Source of the DNA: Nannochloropsis salina CCMP1776
Lineage: Eukaryota > Sar > Eustigmatophyceae > Eustigmatales > Monodopsidaceae
Direction: 5' to 3'
Length of the DNA: 61,717 nt
NCBI GenBank assembly: GCA_004565275.1
Contig: SDOX01000122.1
Location: 1,033,665-1,095,381, forward strand
Below, piece after piece: positions 32,032-43,811 of the stretch. The stretch's first letter is position 1, and each line of letters opens with the position of its first letter. Under the pieces are notes generated by a model. That model searched no databases. It was not told the origin of the DNA and was given only the letters and a program-made list of their open reading frames with translations. A program made the translations under genes and the position numbers.

Positions 32032-32388
32032 GGGAGGGAGGGAAGGAGGAAGGGAGAGAGGGAGGGAGGGAGGGAAGGAGGATGTCGAAATCGGCTCCAA
32101 TCAAATTACTCGTCGTGGTGTGTGGCCCAGAGCGCGAGTCCGTGTGACTTTGTCTTCTTGTTACAAAATGCCATCGCTTCCCGTTACCCCCCCGCCCCCC
32201 TAGTCATCCGACCCCCGAGTCGATGCAACCGGGGGCCGCCCACTAATGTCTCCCGCCCCTCTCGCGTTTTTGAAGGACGAGTGCCAACAACCCTTTCTTG
32301 TGCGGGCGTAGCAACCTGGTATGGCCACCTTCTCCCCACCGCCCGTACGTTTCAAACCGAGGGTAGGGTTAAAACCCTCCGCTCCCTC

Positions 32389-34798
32389 TCATATAGGCGA
32401 CAATACCGGCAACCCATCACACTCCAAGGTCCCAAACATCACCACCTTTCCCTCCCCTCCACCCTCCTCCCCACCCTCCCCCTCTTCCTCCCCGGGCGCC
32501 GCCAAACTCGAGACACCACTGCCGGTCTGCGTGCTCTCTTCGTCGTCCATGTCGCCTATCGTCCCTTCCCTCCCCACCCGCGGGGGCCACAGGGCGGCGC
32601 CTGCCTCCATATCCGCTGGAGCCCGGCCCCGCCTGCCCGCCCTCCCCCCCTTCTTCGACCCTCCCTCGCCCTCCTCTCCTCCTTCGGGGCCCAAACCGGC
32701 CACGGATCGGAAGATATACCAGCAAACGCCGGCGGCCAACAAATCCAACGCCGCCGCCACCCAAAATGGCAACCCCAACATCCACTCGCTCCCTCCCCCT
32801 GGCCTTTTTTCTTCCCCAGCTTGGCGCAAGGACAGAGCTACAATGGCACCGAAGATCGGGCCGCCGACAGCCTTGCTCAGCACGCGCAGGCTCGACACGG
32901 ACCCTTGGAGCACCCCCTGCTGCTCGGGGGCGATGCCCTTGGCCAGCGCGGACATGAGGCCGGGGTTTTTTAGGGAGGCGGCCATCTGGGCAGGGAGGGA
33001 GGGAGGGAGGGAGGGAGGGAGGGAGGGAGGGAGGGAGGGAGGGGAAGTGGGTGGGATGTGAAGATATTCGTCGGCTGGGATGCGCTTGTGCTAGCCCCAT
33101 ACACGATGAGGGGCGCAATTTTTCTTTTTCATCGGTACTTCCTGAATGCACCCACATAAATAGGCCGGGCATAGCGATGCAAGAAAACAAAGAAGGTTCA
33201 TTGTAAATATCTGGAGAAGCGAGAAGGGGGGAGCGGGGGGAGCGGAAAAGAGGGACTCGGGACCGACCTGGGGCAGTATCGTCAGGCCCATCATCCAGCC
33301 GTGGGTGGCTACCGATATCACCCCCATGGCCAGAGCGTGCCCGAAGAGACCGACGGTGACACAGCCGTTCTCGCTCACAAAGCGGGGGACGAAATAGCGC
33401 AAACTCCCCTGGACAATGGCGAGGCAGATCCCGATGATGGAGACGTAGAATCCCAAGGTCATGTAACCCCACCCGAAGCGGCGTTTGGTGTACAGCACGA
33501 CGAATTGGTAGACGCATTCCGTCAGCTGGTTCAAGAAGAACGGCCCGGAAAAGAGCTGAAAACGCCGAAAACGCATGGCCTCCCGAAGCACGAAGAAAGG
33601 ATTGGCTTTCCTCCAATTGATGTTCAAAGCCCGATGGCACGCCTGCAAACTCTCTGCCATGGACCAGGCAATGACAATGGAGACGCCTAGGAAGGCAAGC
33701 GAGAGGTAAATCGGGTAAAGGACATTCACTTTCTGTAAGACAGGACCGATGGCGGGGCTGTTGGGTAATAAAGAATAAAGGGGAGGGGAAAGAGCTGTGA
33801 GTCGATCCTGCCAAGCGGACCCATGGCATGCCTGCGGAAGCATTCAATAGACTTTAGGCGACTTTTCTCTACACACATGCACAATGTCTCCAGACCCCTG
33901 ATGATATCCGCGTACGATTCTGCTATGGCCATCCATTTTGCAGGGATCTCCACATGCTTGTTCCTCCCATGCCCCCCCTTGGTCTCCAATGCTGGCATCC
34001 AGACACCCCCCCAACGACATCGAACCAGCCGGAAGCACGCTGAGATTAAAAAAGGTTGTGTGGGACGTACCCTAGAATCATGGACAGCCCAATCGCCATC
34101 CCCAGCCTTCCGTACTGCTGTGCTAACTCTCCTTCACCGGTCTTGCCTTGCGCGGAACACAGGTCGGCAACGATGGCATTGATCATGCCCAGGGTCACGT
34201 TGCTCGCGCCGTTGATGAGAAAATAGATCAGGACGCTGTGTCGCGTTGGCAAGATCGCGACCACCATCAGGGAGGCGAAGTGAAGGAGGAGGGAAAGAAG
34301 CAATATGGGCCGGCGACCGACGCTGTCGCTCAGGTTACCCAATACCGGCGAAGAGAAAAATTGGACGCCTCGTTCTACCCCGGCACAGACGCCTAGGAAG
34401 GCAGCCGTTTGTGAGTAATTGTTTCCAAAATCGTTGAGAAGTAGTTCGGTGAAGGTGGTAAACAGGACCCCGAAGCTTATGTGGTAGAAGAACCCCAAGG
34501 CGCGGCAGAGTTTTTTCGTTCGAACTAATTGCTTTGCATGATGATTGTGTCCGTGTATTTGGTTCTCCAAATTATCAGACGCGTGAATAGAGTCAAAGGG
34601 TGTGACTTGACGCCGGCTTCCATCACCGGTTCGTAATGGAGTGGTTATGCCCTCCTCTGTGGGGGATAGGATAACCACTTTCTCCTCATTTACTAGAACA
34701 GGAGTAATAGGTAGCTCTGTCATGGCAGTATGACCACCTCCTGGACTTAATCTGTTACCATAAGCCCCATTTACACGCTTTCGAGGGCTGGCCTCCAT
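32389..34798 (-). CDS. Major facilitator superfamily transporter, MFSD14/TetA-like
   Basis: Exons 34798-34071, 33757-33268 and 32985-32389, with phases 2 and 0 matching, give 604 residues. After a hydrophilic N-terminus of about 100 residues come MFS helices. The loop 2-3 motif A appears as GNLSDSVGRRPILLLSLLLH. The exon 1-2 junction builds motif C (SMILGPAIGPVLQ), as in drug:H+ antiporter-like families. The second half continues with GWGYMTLGFYVSIIGICLAI and LGLPFWVAAALDLLAAGVCW. Best resemblance is to MFSD14/HIAT1 and TetA-like 12-TM carriers; substrate unknown. The C-terminal tail is Gly/Glu-rich. Intron 2 ends in a 50-base GGGA run on the plus strand (CCCT on the sense strand) directly before the acceptor. 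No N-terminal signal peptide is seen, so plasma or endomembrane location is open. Confidence 0.8.
32992..33043. repeat. (GGGA)n tract next to a 3' splice site
   Basis: About 52 uninterrupted bases. On the sense strand of the MFS gene it is (CCCT)n ending close to the CCCAG acceptor of exon 3, so it serves as the polypyrimidine tract. Confidence 0.95.
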
Positions 34799-35207
34799 AT
34801 CAGAGCCTAATATATATGGGTTAGGGGGGAAGGGTTAAGGCAAAGATCTGTGTCGAATCCCCGTTGTGATAAATGAACGCGCCCCCTATTTTTGCTTATT
34901 AGAAAGAGATATTGAGGAGGCATGCCTAGTGGAGTCTCAAATAAATTACGCACGCATTCGACGTTTTTACATGAAAAAAACAACGAAAGGAAGGAAGGAA
35001 AAAAACTCCATCCTTCGGAGAGGGACCCAAAAAGCGGAGGTTGATCTTTTTAAAATTTTGAATATCAAGCCCAGTTGCTATGTCGCCTCTGTCTCATCTG
35101 TAGATGATGTGCTTCAGGTCCCACGCGCCACGCTTTCGTACCACTGTACGATTATTAACCTGCGCTTACCCATACTGTATACAGACTTATATTTGACGCC
35201 GCAAATC

Positions 35208-36138
35208 ATGTCCGAGTATTCTTCCGCTGGTTCCTCCGATAAGCTTTCCCCCCCGGCTTCTGCTCGGTTGCCACCTCCTCATAGTTCACTGCGCAGCAAC
35301 ACGGCTTCCTGTAGGTACAGAGACGCAACGCGCGACGTGATCTTCAACACTCCCGATATAAATTTTCATTATTTATTCGTTTCAATGTGAAGTGCTATCT
35401 AGGATTCAAGCTTTCATACCGCAGATCGCTCAAGCCAACGCCCACTTGGAAGAGCGCCTTCAATCAGGTCAAGGAGCAGGTATGTAGAAGCCTCTAGACT
35501 CTATCTAATTTTCTTAAATTTACGTCTACCTTTTTGTCATTATGTCTTAATGTTTTCACGACGACGCATGCCGAACATGGTTTGTGGAGCTCTTGCGAAC
35601 AACAGGGCGTGTAGGACTAGATAGGACCTTTAGCCATCTATTACGTAATTGACTTCTCTTTTGAATGCTTCGGGCGCATATTCATTTGTCAAACACTTCG
35701 ATAAATGCTACGCTGCTGCTGCTTTTAAGCAAGGGCGTGCGCTGGCATCTCGGTCAAACCACTCGTACCAACCCTTCCCCTTCAACAGATGTGCGGCTCG
35801 ACACGGACCTATCGGCGGAGCAAGCGGACCGGGACGAAGGCGAGGATGACGCAGCACGTGAGGAGGAGGAGGAGCAAGCCGTGATTAGCTTGGATCTTGC
35901 CGTCGGGCCCGTAGATGAGAGCCTCGTTGCCGCTCTGGAAGGGGACGAGGGTGGTGGGAGTAGGGAGGAGGCGAAGAAGGAGACCTCAGGAATGGAAGAG
36001 GGGGAGGAAAAGACCGAGAGGGTGCTCTCCTTGTTGGGAGGAAGAAAAAGGGCGGACGAAGCGGCGGGAGAGGGGGCAGAAAAGGCTGGAACGAGGCACA
36101 AAGGGTCCAAGAAGCCGTTGATTCAGGAACTCACTTGA
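35208..36138 (+). CDS. Small acidic protein, unknown
   Basis: Likely spliced. Exon 1 starts at ATG 35208 (MSEYSSAGSSDKLSPPASAR). A middle 55-base exon runs about 35424-35478 (IAQANAHLEERLQSGQGA). The last exon begins near 35789 after TTCAACAG and ends at the stop at 36138 (DVRLDTDLSAEQADRDEGED ... GSKKPLIQELT). The middle and last exons join in phase 1, but the exon 1 donor is not settled. The product is short, rich in Glu/Asp and Ser, and has a basic end. No domain recognised. The coding call rests on the charged, non-repetitive final exon and good acceptors. Confidence 0.45.
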
Positions 36139-36790
36139 CAGGGTTCAGAGCCTAGGAATTTCATGCTTGGATCTGGGAATCTCACATCAATTTGCACTTA
36201 TTCGGAGGTGGCTTGTAATGTCCTCCTACTCCCTTAAGGGAAAAATTATAGGCATACAATCATACTCCGGCAGATGGTGGAGGCCCTTGCCCCCCCTGCC
36301 CCCTCTTGATCGCTATCCAACCCCCCAAATGAAGCGATGGCTCTTACCCCTTCATACTTTGTTGCATTTCATTATCATGCAGCACATTTTCAACCCTTGT
36401 GCCCGCCGTGGATGTTCGGCATCCCCTAAGTAGCCTCTTCTTTCCTCCCTCGCTTTCCTCCCACCCTCTCCCTCGCCTCCCCCTATCAGGCATCATCACT
36501 GAGCTTACAGGCACCCGTGTCCCACAAAACACCTGGGCCTACCTTTCTGCCTCCTGTGGTCCGTGTAAGCTTCTCCCCCTCCCTCCTCATCGCTCATACC
36601 AACCGAAACCGCAAGGCTATTTCCTGCGTGGGTTCGACTCCGCGCCCGGCCACGGCTTGCCGCGCACCCTCCCTCGCGCCATCCCTCCTGCCTTTTTGCC
36701 TCCCTCCGATCCATGTCTGTGGCTTTTGGTCCTCTTTGCCTCTTCTGTCTCCTCCTTCCACGTCCCCCCCCTCGTCCTCCCTCCTGCTTA
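36139..36790. other. Spacer, Pro/Ser-rich shadow frames
   Basis: Pyrimidine-rich plus strand between the acidic-protein gene and the DMT-like gene. Contains a chance B-box-like GGTTCGACTCC (about 36632) without a tRNA fold. No gene is supported; the 3' end of the DMT-like gene could extend into it. Confidence 0.35.
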
Positions 36791-38380
36791 TCACCCCCCC
36801 CGGCCCCCTCCTTCGAGCTCCTCCCCCTCCCTCCCTCCCTCCCTCCCTCTCCCCCTCTCCCTCCCTCCTGCCCCTTTTTTCCACAGGCACAGACACCCTG
36901 TCAATGTCAGCGCCGCACTCACGCTCTCCACCATCGTGACGCGGGTCGCCAGCAACAGCCGGCTCCAAAAGAGTTCGACAACCAGGGAGCAAGAGAAGGC
37001 GAGGAAGAGGAAGGGGTTCCCGGGGGAGGAGCAGGAGGAGGACGGTGGGGAGGTCGGGAAGGAGGGGGAAGCGGAAGCCAAGGCGGTCAAGGACTCGAAC
37101 CAGAGGTAGTGGAGGCCCCACAGGAAAAACGGGCCATAGCCAACCAGTGTCAACCAAAGCCAAGGTTCGTAGATGCTGGCGAGCGCGCTGCCCCCGCTTT
37201 CCGCCCAGGCGAGAAGGTGGAAACCGAGGCCTGCGAGGCAGAGACGTCCCACCGCACAGAGCCCGGCGGGAACGGTCGACAGGTACATCCGGGTAAGTTC
37301 TTGGGCCAAGGCAAAGCAAAGGGCACTCAGGACCAAGCAGGCTCGACCCTGGAAGGCAGGGAGGGAGATGAGAGCCCCCGTGGGCTGCGTGTCGATCCCT
37401 TTGTTATCCCCTTGTCCTTCTGGATCGCTTGTGAGAAATGACAGGACCGCACCTAGGAGGAGCAAGAGGACGCCGCTGCCGAGCCACCACCCCTCACGAG
37501 GATCCCGCAATGGGGAGGAAAGCCTTCGTTCCTCCCCAAGACTGTCGTTCAGGGGGAGCGGGCACTGAGACTTGCCCCTTGTGGTCTCAGTCTCAGCAGC
37601 TGCCGCCTTCTGTCCCACCTCCTGCTCCTCTTGCTCGTCTTCCGCCTGCCCCTCCCTCCCCATCGCGCTACTTCCGTCCGACAGGAATGACCACCGCCGC
37701 GACACGCGGCTCGAAGCGCGATCCGCCCAGGTGTGGCAGATGAGGAGCACAAGGATATCCACGCGGCTTAGCACGCTTGTGACGGGGACGTTTGTCTGTA
37801 CGAGGCCAGCGAGGAGGAGGCGGGAGGTTAAGAGCGGGCCGAAGACGGTCACCGCCACCAGGGCCCACCATCCCTTGACCTGCACCTCGCACAGGCGACC
37901 TAGATCTGCTCGATGGAGATAGAACGCGAAAGGAAGGGCGAAGATCGTGGCAGCAGCGAGGAAAGAGGTCGGAGAGGACCCCCCCTGAGGGAAGGTCGAG
38001 GACGGCGGAGACGACAGGATCCAAGTCAACACCGAGGTGTGCGTGGAGTGAAGGAGAAAGGTGAGTAGGAGGCATGCGCTGCCTGCAGGCAGGCTAAGCC
38101 TGGTTATGGACCAGTAAGGAATCGGCTTGGTCGTGGCGCTTGGCTTTTCTCTCCCCTGAGGTGGGGATATCACGTCCGCGTTTTCCAGTGGTCTGTCTTC
38201 GTACACCGTGCAGAGCATTGAGCTGCTTTCGGCAGCCTTCATAAAATACGGGACTTGCTTGACCTCTTGTTTGTGTCTGCCTCGTGTGGGCGCGTGTCTG
38301 TGGATTGTCTCACCCACGGTCTGTCTACTTTGAGCTGAGCCTAGGCCAGCTACGGAGCATGTGGGAGTGGTCAATGCCAT
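36791..38380 (-). CDS. EamA/DMT-like multi-pass transporter
   Basis: One long frame of 529 residues from ATG 38380. Around ten hydrophobic helices are spread over two halves separated by a charged loop: LPAGSACLLLTFLLHS, FLAAATIFALPFAFYLHRAD, WWALVAVTVFGPLLTSRLLL, GVLLLLLGAVLSFLT, ACLVLSALCFALAQELT, WLTLVGYGPFFLWGLHYLWF, FLFLAFSCSLVVELFWSRLL and SVSAALTLTGCLCLW. The segment GLVQTNVPVTSVLSRVDILV resembles the drug/metabolite (EamA) signature, where helix 4 of each half follows a TxxAxxxxxxxP-type turn. The second half (ELFWSRLLLATRVTMVESVS) repeats this. The last 30 residues are GREG low complexity and may be an unspliced intron, so the true C-terminus is uncertain. Substrate is unknown. Confidence 0.6.
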   Translation of the reverse strand: MALTTPTCSVAGLGSAQSRQTVGETIHRHAPTRGRHKQEVKQVPYFMKAAESSSMLCTVYEDRPLENADVISPPQGREKPSATTKPIPYWSITRLSLPAGSACLLLTFLLHSTHTSVLTWILSSPPSSTFPQGGSSPTSFLAAATIFALPFAFYLHRADLGRLCEVQVKGWWALVAVTVFGPLLTSRLLLAGLVQTNVPVTSVLSRVDILVLLICHTWADRASSRVSRRWSFLSDGSSAMGREGQAEDEQEEQEVGQKAAAAETETTRGKSQCPLPLNDSLGEERRLSSPLRDPREGWWLGSGVLLLLLGAVLSFLTSDPEGQGDNKGIDTQPTGALISLPAFQGRACLVLSALCFALAQELTRMYLSTVPAGLCAVGRLCLAGLGFHLLAWAESGGSALASIYEPWLWLTLVGYGPFFLWGLHYLWFESLTALASASPSFPTSPPSSSCSSPGNPFLFLAFSCSLVVELFWSRLLLATRVTMVESVSAALTLTGCLCLWKKGAGGRERGRGREGGREGEELEGGGRGG

Positions 38381-39156
38381 TATAAAAGAGCCGGGATTTC
38401 TTTCCCTACCGTGCCGAATTCCATTCCCCGTCGTTACTTTAGATTTTTTTCTACGCCACCTTCTAGATGGGCAAAGCCACCGCTCTACCGGGGGGGCAGA
38501 TAAATCAAGCCAAGGAGCATAGCTATAACCGACTGCGTCGGTAAAAGATGCCTACCAAACCTTTGTTGTTTAGAAGAAAATGTACCAAAGGATAAGAATG
38601 AGCATTATTCTTGCATTTCTCCTTTCCGAAGCAAAACTGAATTAAAGGAGCGGGGGGCACTGTCACTGGTATAACACACATGGATTAATTTCAATGCTAT
38701 TATTACCGGACTGGCGCTCCGGAAGTTGAAGTCTGACAGGTACCTAGTAAATATATCCCGACGTATGCGGGACCAGTCTTAAATGCCAAACTTTGAATAG
38801 TTTTACGATATATAAGGGGTTTCGATGATGTGTGCTGAGATGTTATATCTCCAAATATTCTGTAAGATTCACGCTTTCAAAAGGAAAGAAACCTTGAATG
38901 TAAATGTAATTCGGCTAACGGGGCAATAAAGCCCGTGCGCGCGATGATAGCTGGACACTCCATGCAGTGACATTTTCCGGCTCATTATGTACACACGCAT
39001 CATGAACAAAAGGACTACTATTTCGATAAACCAACCGTGGCTGGCATCTATACCTATATTTCAGGCGAGAGAGTACAAAAATCATATTTCATGCCAAAGG
39101 GGCTTTATTTCTACTTTTTGGGACCTCCTCGTTTATCATTCTCATGCATTTATTTC
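38381..39156. other. AT-rich intergenic spacer
   Basis: No coding signal. It has a perfect small hairpin ACCGAC-TGC-GTCGGT at about 38529-38543. On the minus strand there is an A-box-like GGTAGAGCGG (about 38490) without a matching B box. Likely promoter of the DMT-like gene plus the 3' flank of the MDP-1 gene. Confidence 0.4.
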
Positions 39157-41007
39157 TCATTTTTTGACAAAGTGCTTCGCCATAATCGATCTCGCCCGTC
39201 CTTTCTCCCTGTACAATCGCAAACCCTTTTCCAACGACGCCCAGGACAAGCCGTCTGCGCATGAGACACTCTGCGCGCAACATCCGAGCCTTCTGGCATC
39301 TGAGAAAAATAAGAAGTATGTTTTTGGAACAAGGGAATCAAAAAGTTTGGTTATTAGTAAATGACCAAAACTCTCCATTGATATAATTACATGCATGCAC
39401 GCGGCCTTGCCATCTGGATTGCGCCCAATATAACGCGTAAGACAGCAGTACCGCGTATACTAGGATGAAATGCCATGCACGGAACAGTGTGCATTACCTA
39501 TGTGTCAACAAGGCGGGAACCATGGGGCATTCCCCAAAAAATGAGAAATACAGTAGCTCGTGGGGACCGGCTCATGCAGTTGACAAAAACCGACCTACCT
39601 TCCAAATTGCCTTTCTGGTCGTCAAAAAAGAGGACATTATGGGGCTGTGCGCCGGTCCACCTGAGTATGTGAAGTCGGAAAAGTACACTTAGCAATGCGC
39701 AGAGCAGTGGAGTCAGATCAAGAGTCTATCCACCGAGAAATGCCGATGACTACCGCGATCATCTGATCCATCCTCTCTCCACCGAACAGAGGAGGCATAC
39801 CTGAGAATATCCCGCAAATGCTTCGTTTTACCCCATCCGTCGTTGGCGATCGCTATCAACTCCTGCGGTTCCTGTGGACCTATTCCCCTTTCTTCTTGTG
39901 TCTCCCACTTCTCACCCGCCCCCTGCCCTCTCGGCGGGCTAGACCGGGAGAGAGGAAGACGGAAGAAAGCATGTAACTCCAGGAGTTTGAGCATTGTGAC
40001 CGCAGCCATAGAGTCGGGCGCCCGCGAGGCAATGGCCAGCCTGGTGACCCCATGTAGGGCCGTGATGACCTGATATAGGGGAGGAAGGGAAGGGATGATG
40101 CAGCCAGCGGCGGGGGAGGGAAACGAGCCGCCACGTGAGCGATACGGTACAGACAAAAGGCATAAAGACCCAAGATTGTAACGATGGCACGGGCGCATGG
40201 GGGGGGGGGGGCAGGATTTTAGGGAAGAGATGGACACGCATTGCCGCCCAAGGCATCTGGGGGCGACGATGCAATCGAAATATGGGCTATATCCACGGAC
40301 GCCTCTCGTCCAGGAATCGAAAGTCACATTCCAATCCACCAAGGTGTGAACACAGATGCTTTCCCTCCAGGCCCCTCCCAACGTACCTGACGGGCCTCTG
40401 GAAAGAGGGAAAAAAGCCTTCCCCTTTCCCCCCCCATGCTCCCTGCCCTGCCCCTCCGTCCTGACGCCCCGGCCCCCCAGCTCTCTCGGGATCCGTGGAC
40501 GTGCACCCGGTCGGGATGCTCGCTTCGCACAAAGGGCGGTACTTGGTCCGACACATTGCCTTTCCACAGCGTGTAATCCAAATCGACAATGACCAGGGAA
40601 GGAAGCAGGGAGGAAGGTAAAATCGAGGACGGGGAGGCCATTGATCGTGAGGAAGGAGAGGAAGGGAAGGGATGATTGCAAGGGGAAGATAAGGCGGCTA
40701 GGAGGACACGCAAACGTTGATGGGCCGATTCGGAAGTAGGAAAAATGGGCGGCGGGCACCCCTTCGGCAAGGAAGATGTTGACGGCGGCAATCGTGGCAA
40801 TCCTGAAAGTTTCGTGGCATTTGTTTCGATTGGTGCCATTTTTTGGAGGCGCTTGGAACATGACGCTTCCGTGCTTCCTCCTTCATATTCCTCGTCACTG
40901 CTGTCGTCTACAACGATGACAGCAGCATGACTCTTGACGGTAGACAACGACGGACCAAGACGAACCAAACGCTCGTCGTTCTGTCTCCGATGTCTTTTCA
41001 CCATCAT
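39157..41007 (-). CDS. MDP-1-like HAD phosphatase with long N-terminal extension
   Basis: Exons 41007-40387, 40069-39801, 39660-39599 and 39299-39157 join with phases 0, 2 and 1 to give 364 residues. HAD motifs are in order: motif I SLVIVDLDYTLWKGN (nucleophile Asp, DxDxT); motif II RLAIASRAPDSM (Ser); motif III Lys probably in GWGKTKHLRDILR; motif IV NVLFFDDQKGNLEDARRLG. The terminal exon (LSWASLEKGLRLYREKGR) matches the end of magnesium-dependent phosphatase-1. MDP-1 (human about 176 residues) is a protein-tyrosine/sugar-phosphate phosphatase proposed to act in glycation repair. The first 140 residues are an extra segment with a basic MMVKRHRRQ start and an acidic patch (VVDDSSDEEYEGG), perhaps nuclear targeting. 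Start at ATG 41007; ATG 41004 is the next codon. Confidence 0.8.
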
Positions 41008-41910
41008 GCACCCGTTGGCCTCGGACCTGTCGCGTGGTTTGCATCTAACAAGCAAGGGACGGAATTAGGGTCCAAGCATGTGAGCCTTTCACAGAGCCCA
41101 ATGCATCAGTTGATCTATTACCCCTAAGCCCAGAAACCACATTTAAAATTACTTGCATGGATACAGAGCGGTGGCATTTTTGAGGCGCAAGTATCGGGAA
41201 AGCTTGAGCACCCTTTATCCACACATAGACACACGCTCTCCCGACAAAGCGAGCGTTTCAAGGCCAAGGCAGCCATCAATTTGCAGGGTTTTCCCGCGAT
41301 AAAGGTGGCAAGATTGTAAACATCGCGACAATTCATTTTGCTTTGGCGTGTGCGTACACTCAACCGGAAGACAAATACAGTACGCAGAGAGGAATTCACG
41401 AAGCCAGGAGGGGCACCATACTAGAATGCTCGTCGTACCGCAATGCACACTTATAAACAGCATCCCAGCGACTGTCAACAATCCAGTAAATAGTCATGTA
41501 AAACAAATGATAGGCGATGAAACCTTGATTGCCAGAGAGGAATTATAACAACCATTTTGGCAGGCATGCATGGCATCAGAAATGTGCCCGAGGAGTTCAG
41601 GAACGTAAGGAGAGAGCAAGGATGCTCTTGACGGAAAAAGATTGAGAAAGAAAAGAAACACTGAGTCCATCCCACACTTGCGGTCGCATCGCTATGTCCA
41701 CAAAGAATTCTGTCGGCAGAGTGCGCGCCATTGTTTTTGAATATGTCTTGTCATGCTCCAGCCTGCCCGTCGTCCTCTCTCATCTCAGTCATATGTGACG
41801 GTCCACCGCAAAGCCCAACCAAACCCCCACTGGTAATTAATTCCACAAACCACCTCTATTTCTCTTCTCCACCACGACTCCTCTCCTTCGTTCCTGTCCT
41901 TCCTTTCCGC
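41008..41910. other. Intergenic spacer
   Basis: No conserved frame seen on either strand. Presumably the MDP-1 promoter on the left and the 3' flank of the ATP6AP2-like gene on the right. No repeats of note. Confidence 0.4.
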
Positions 41911-43811
41911 TCAATCAGTCTTCCCTCCCGATGTATCGGCCGCAAATTTGGCATACAACAGCGAGTCTTTCGGACCGGAGCCCGCCCCCGCAAGCAGGCA
42001 GAGAGACATTAACAAGGCAAGAATCAGCCCCACCGTGGTCCAGGTTATAATATTGACCTGCCGGTTGGGAGAAGCGGAATGAAGGAAAAGGATTTGCGTG
42101 AAACACACTCCGTTGAAAAGGGGGCGAAGATAAAGGATGCCTAGGCCTGCCTGTCCATGGCACGTACATTGAAAATGTCTTCCTCTGTCACCGGCGTGGC
42201 GTCTTCGTCCGTGGGCTGCAGCCGTCTTCTCGGACGGGCCACCTCGACGAGCGCGCCCTGCATGTTTGTGGAAAACAAAGAACCATCAAGACCCCTGGGG
42301 AGACTAAATGCCTTCCCCCCGCACACGTTCTCGGTCACCACGCGCAAACCTTCCTCCTTCCCTTCCCTCCCTCCCTCCCTCCCTCCCTCCCTCCCTCACC
42401 GTCTGCCGCAGCAAGACCTGGGAAATCAGGCCCCCCTCGGCGGCATACCGCCGTTCCAGCGCCCGGCTGGTCTGGTCGAGGGCCTTATCCATCATCCTCC
42501 CCGCCAAGGAGACTTGGGGCGAGGAGACGCCGTACGCGACTTCCAAGCCTCGAAGGGCATCAGCTGCGTAAAGGATGACGTCGCGACTGTCCCCTTGGGC
42601 ACCGGGCTTCCCCGGCAGGAGGAACGGCAGGCGGAGCAAGCTCTGGACCTCGGCGAGGAAGCGACGGTCGGCCTGAGGGAGGGCCCGAAAGAGGGAGGGG
42701 TGGAGGGAGGGAGGGGTGGAGGGAGGGAGGGTTGGAAGGGGAGGCGATGGGTCGAGACGTAAAGGCATACTGAATGGATAGTGGCTCCGTTCACTTCGAG
42801 TATTTGACTCCACAATGCCCTCGCCCTCCCGTTCGCCCTCCTCACCACTCCGCCCATCTCAAACGTTTCCCCCAACTCAGTCGGGGACGCCAGACCCGGC
42901 AACTCCTTCGCGATGAAGGCCAGGTCAATCTTGTGCAGGAGAGGGTCCTCGGAGATCCTGTTTTTCGCGGCTTGTTGGCAGACGGGCAAGGCGCGTGTGG
43001 CGGGATCACAGGCCAGGCAGGCCACCAAGGAGGAAGGGGGGGAGGGACGGGAGCTGTTTCCGTAGCTGGTGGCCACGGCGTGCAGGTCTTTGAAACTGGG
43101 TTGCCGGGTAGAAGAGAAGTGGGTGAATAGGTCATATCGGGCCTTGCTTCACCCTTTTTTTCCCCTATCCCGCCCTCCCTCCCGCCCTCCCTCCCTCCCT
43201 CTCCCCCTCCCTCCCGCTCTCCGCCTCACCCGGCGACGCGGGCCTCGTATATGCCTTCCACCGCCTGCAACCGCTCAATATACGGTGTCGTGGCGCTGAC
43301 ACCGTCCAATAAAGCGATGAAGACTCCTGAGGGGGGATGTGGGGCGAAGACATCCAAGCTGGGCAACGCCTCCCGGTAAGCACGGGCATGCCTTCCCATG
43401 ACGCGTTGATGAACTTCCTGCAATTCCTCCGCAGAGATCTCGGGGACAAGCCCCAAATTGCCTTGTGGTGGCTGAGAAGAAGATAAGACAACCGGGAAAG
43501 TGGTGGTTGCGGACAAAAATAGAGGGGAAAGGGGGGATGGGTGGCTCTCTAAGGGAGAGAAGGAAAACGTGACCAGGCAGAACGCCAACCTCCCAAAAAT
43601 CGAAGGCCTACTCAGGGGTAAAGGGGCGCTGTAAGATCACGTCTGATTCGTGTCATACCGTGGGTGTATGCAGCAAGGTGCTGTGGCCGGTACTTTGAGG
43701 CACTACAAGCGCGCGGAAGTGCGAATTCGAGCAGGTCATGAGGTCTGCTCCGTGCGCCGCTCCCATCCATGCCAAGCACCAAAAAGCCCCCGCTGCCTGC
43801 CGACGAGCCAT
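41911..43811 (-). CDS. ATP6AP2/renin-receptor-like type I membrane protein
   Basis: Six exons with consistent phases: 43811-43659, 43471-43230, 43095-42771, 42672-42400, 42257-42168 and 42057-41911, giving 409 residues. Exon 1 encodes a signal peptide (AFWCLAWMGAAHG). The lumenal part has helical segments (EISAEELQEVHQRVMGRHAR, KIDLAFIAKELPGLASPTEL) and short Cys-containing stretches (VACLACDPATRALPVC). The C-terminus is one membrane helix, NIITWTTVGLILALLMSLCL, then DSLLYAKFAADTSGGKTD. This W...TM...DS(I/L)xY layout matches the renin-receptor (ATP6AP2) family. ATP6AP2 helps assemble the V-ATPase Vo sector in the ER. The family match is strongest in the C-terminal helix and tail; the lumenal domain is divergent. 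CCCT tracts mark the 3' ends of introns. Confidence 0.6.

Noticed and set aside
34866-35207. Upstream part of the frame leading to the small acidic protein
   Set aside because: Composition is unlike the downstream part and lacks conserved features; an ATG at 35208 gives a cleaner start, so the upstream stretch is treated as 5' flank.
36620-36660. GGTTCGACTCC, a tRNA B-box-like sequence
   Set aside because: The flanking bases do not form a T-stem, and no A box, anticodon arm or acceptor stem can be built at the right spacing.
37075-37115. GGTTCGAGTCC on the minus strand (perfect B box)
   Set aside because: It lies inside the DMT-like coding sequence (LWFESLTAL) with no tRNA fold around it.
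38440-38560. A-box-like GGTAGAGCGG plus hairpin, considered as tRNA or snRNA
   Set aside because: No B box, no matching stems and no recognisable snRNA core; only the 6-bp hairpin is real.
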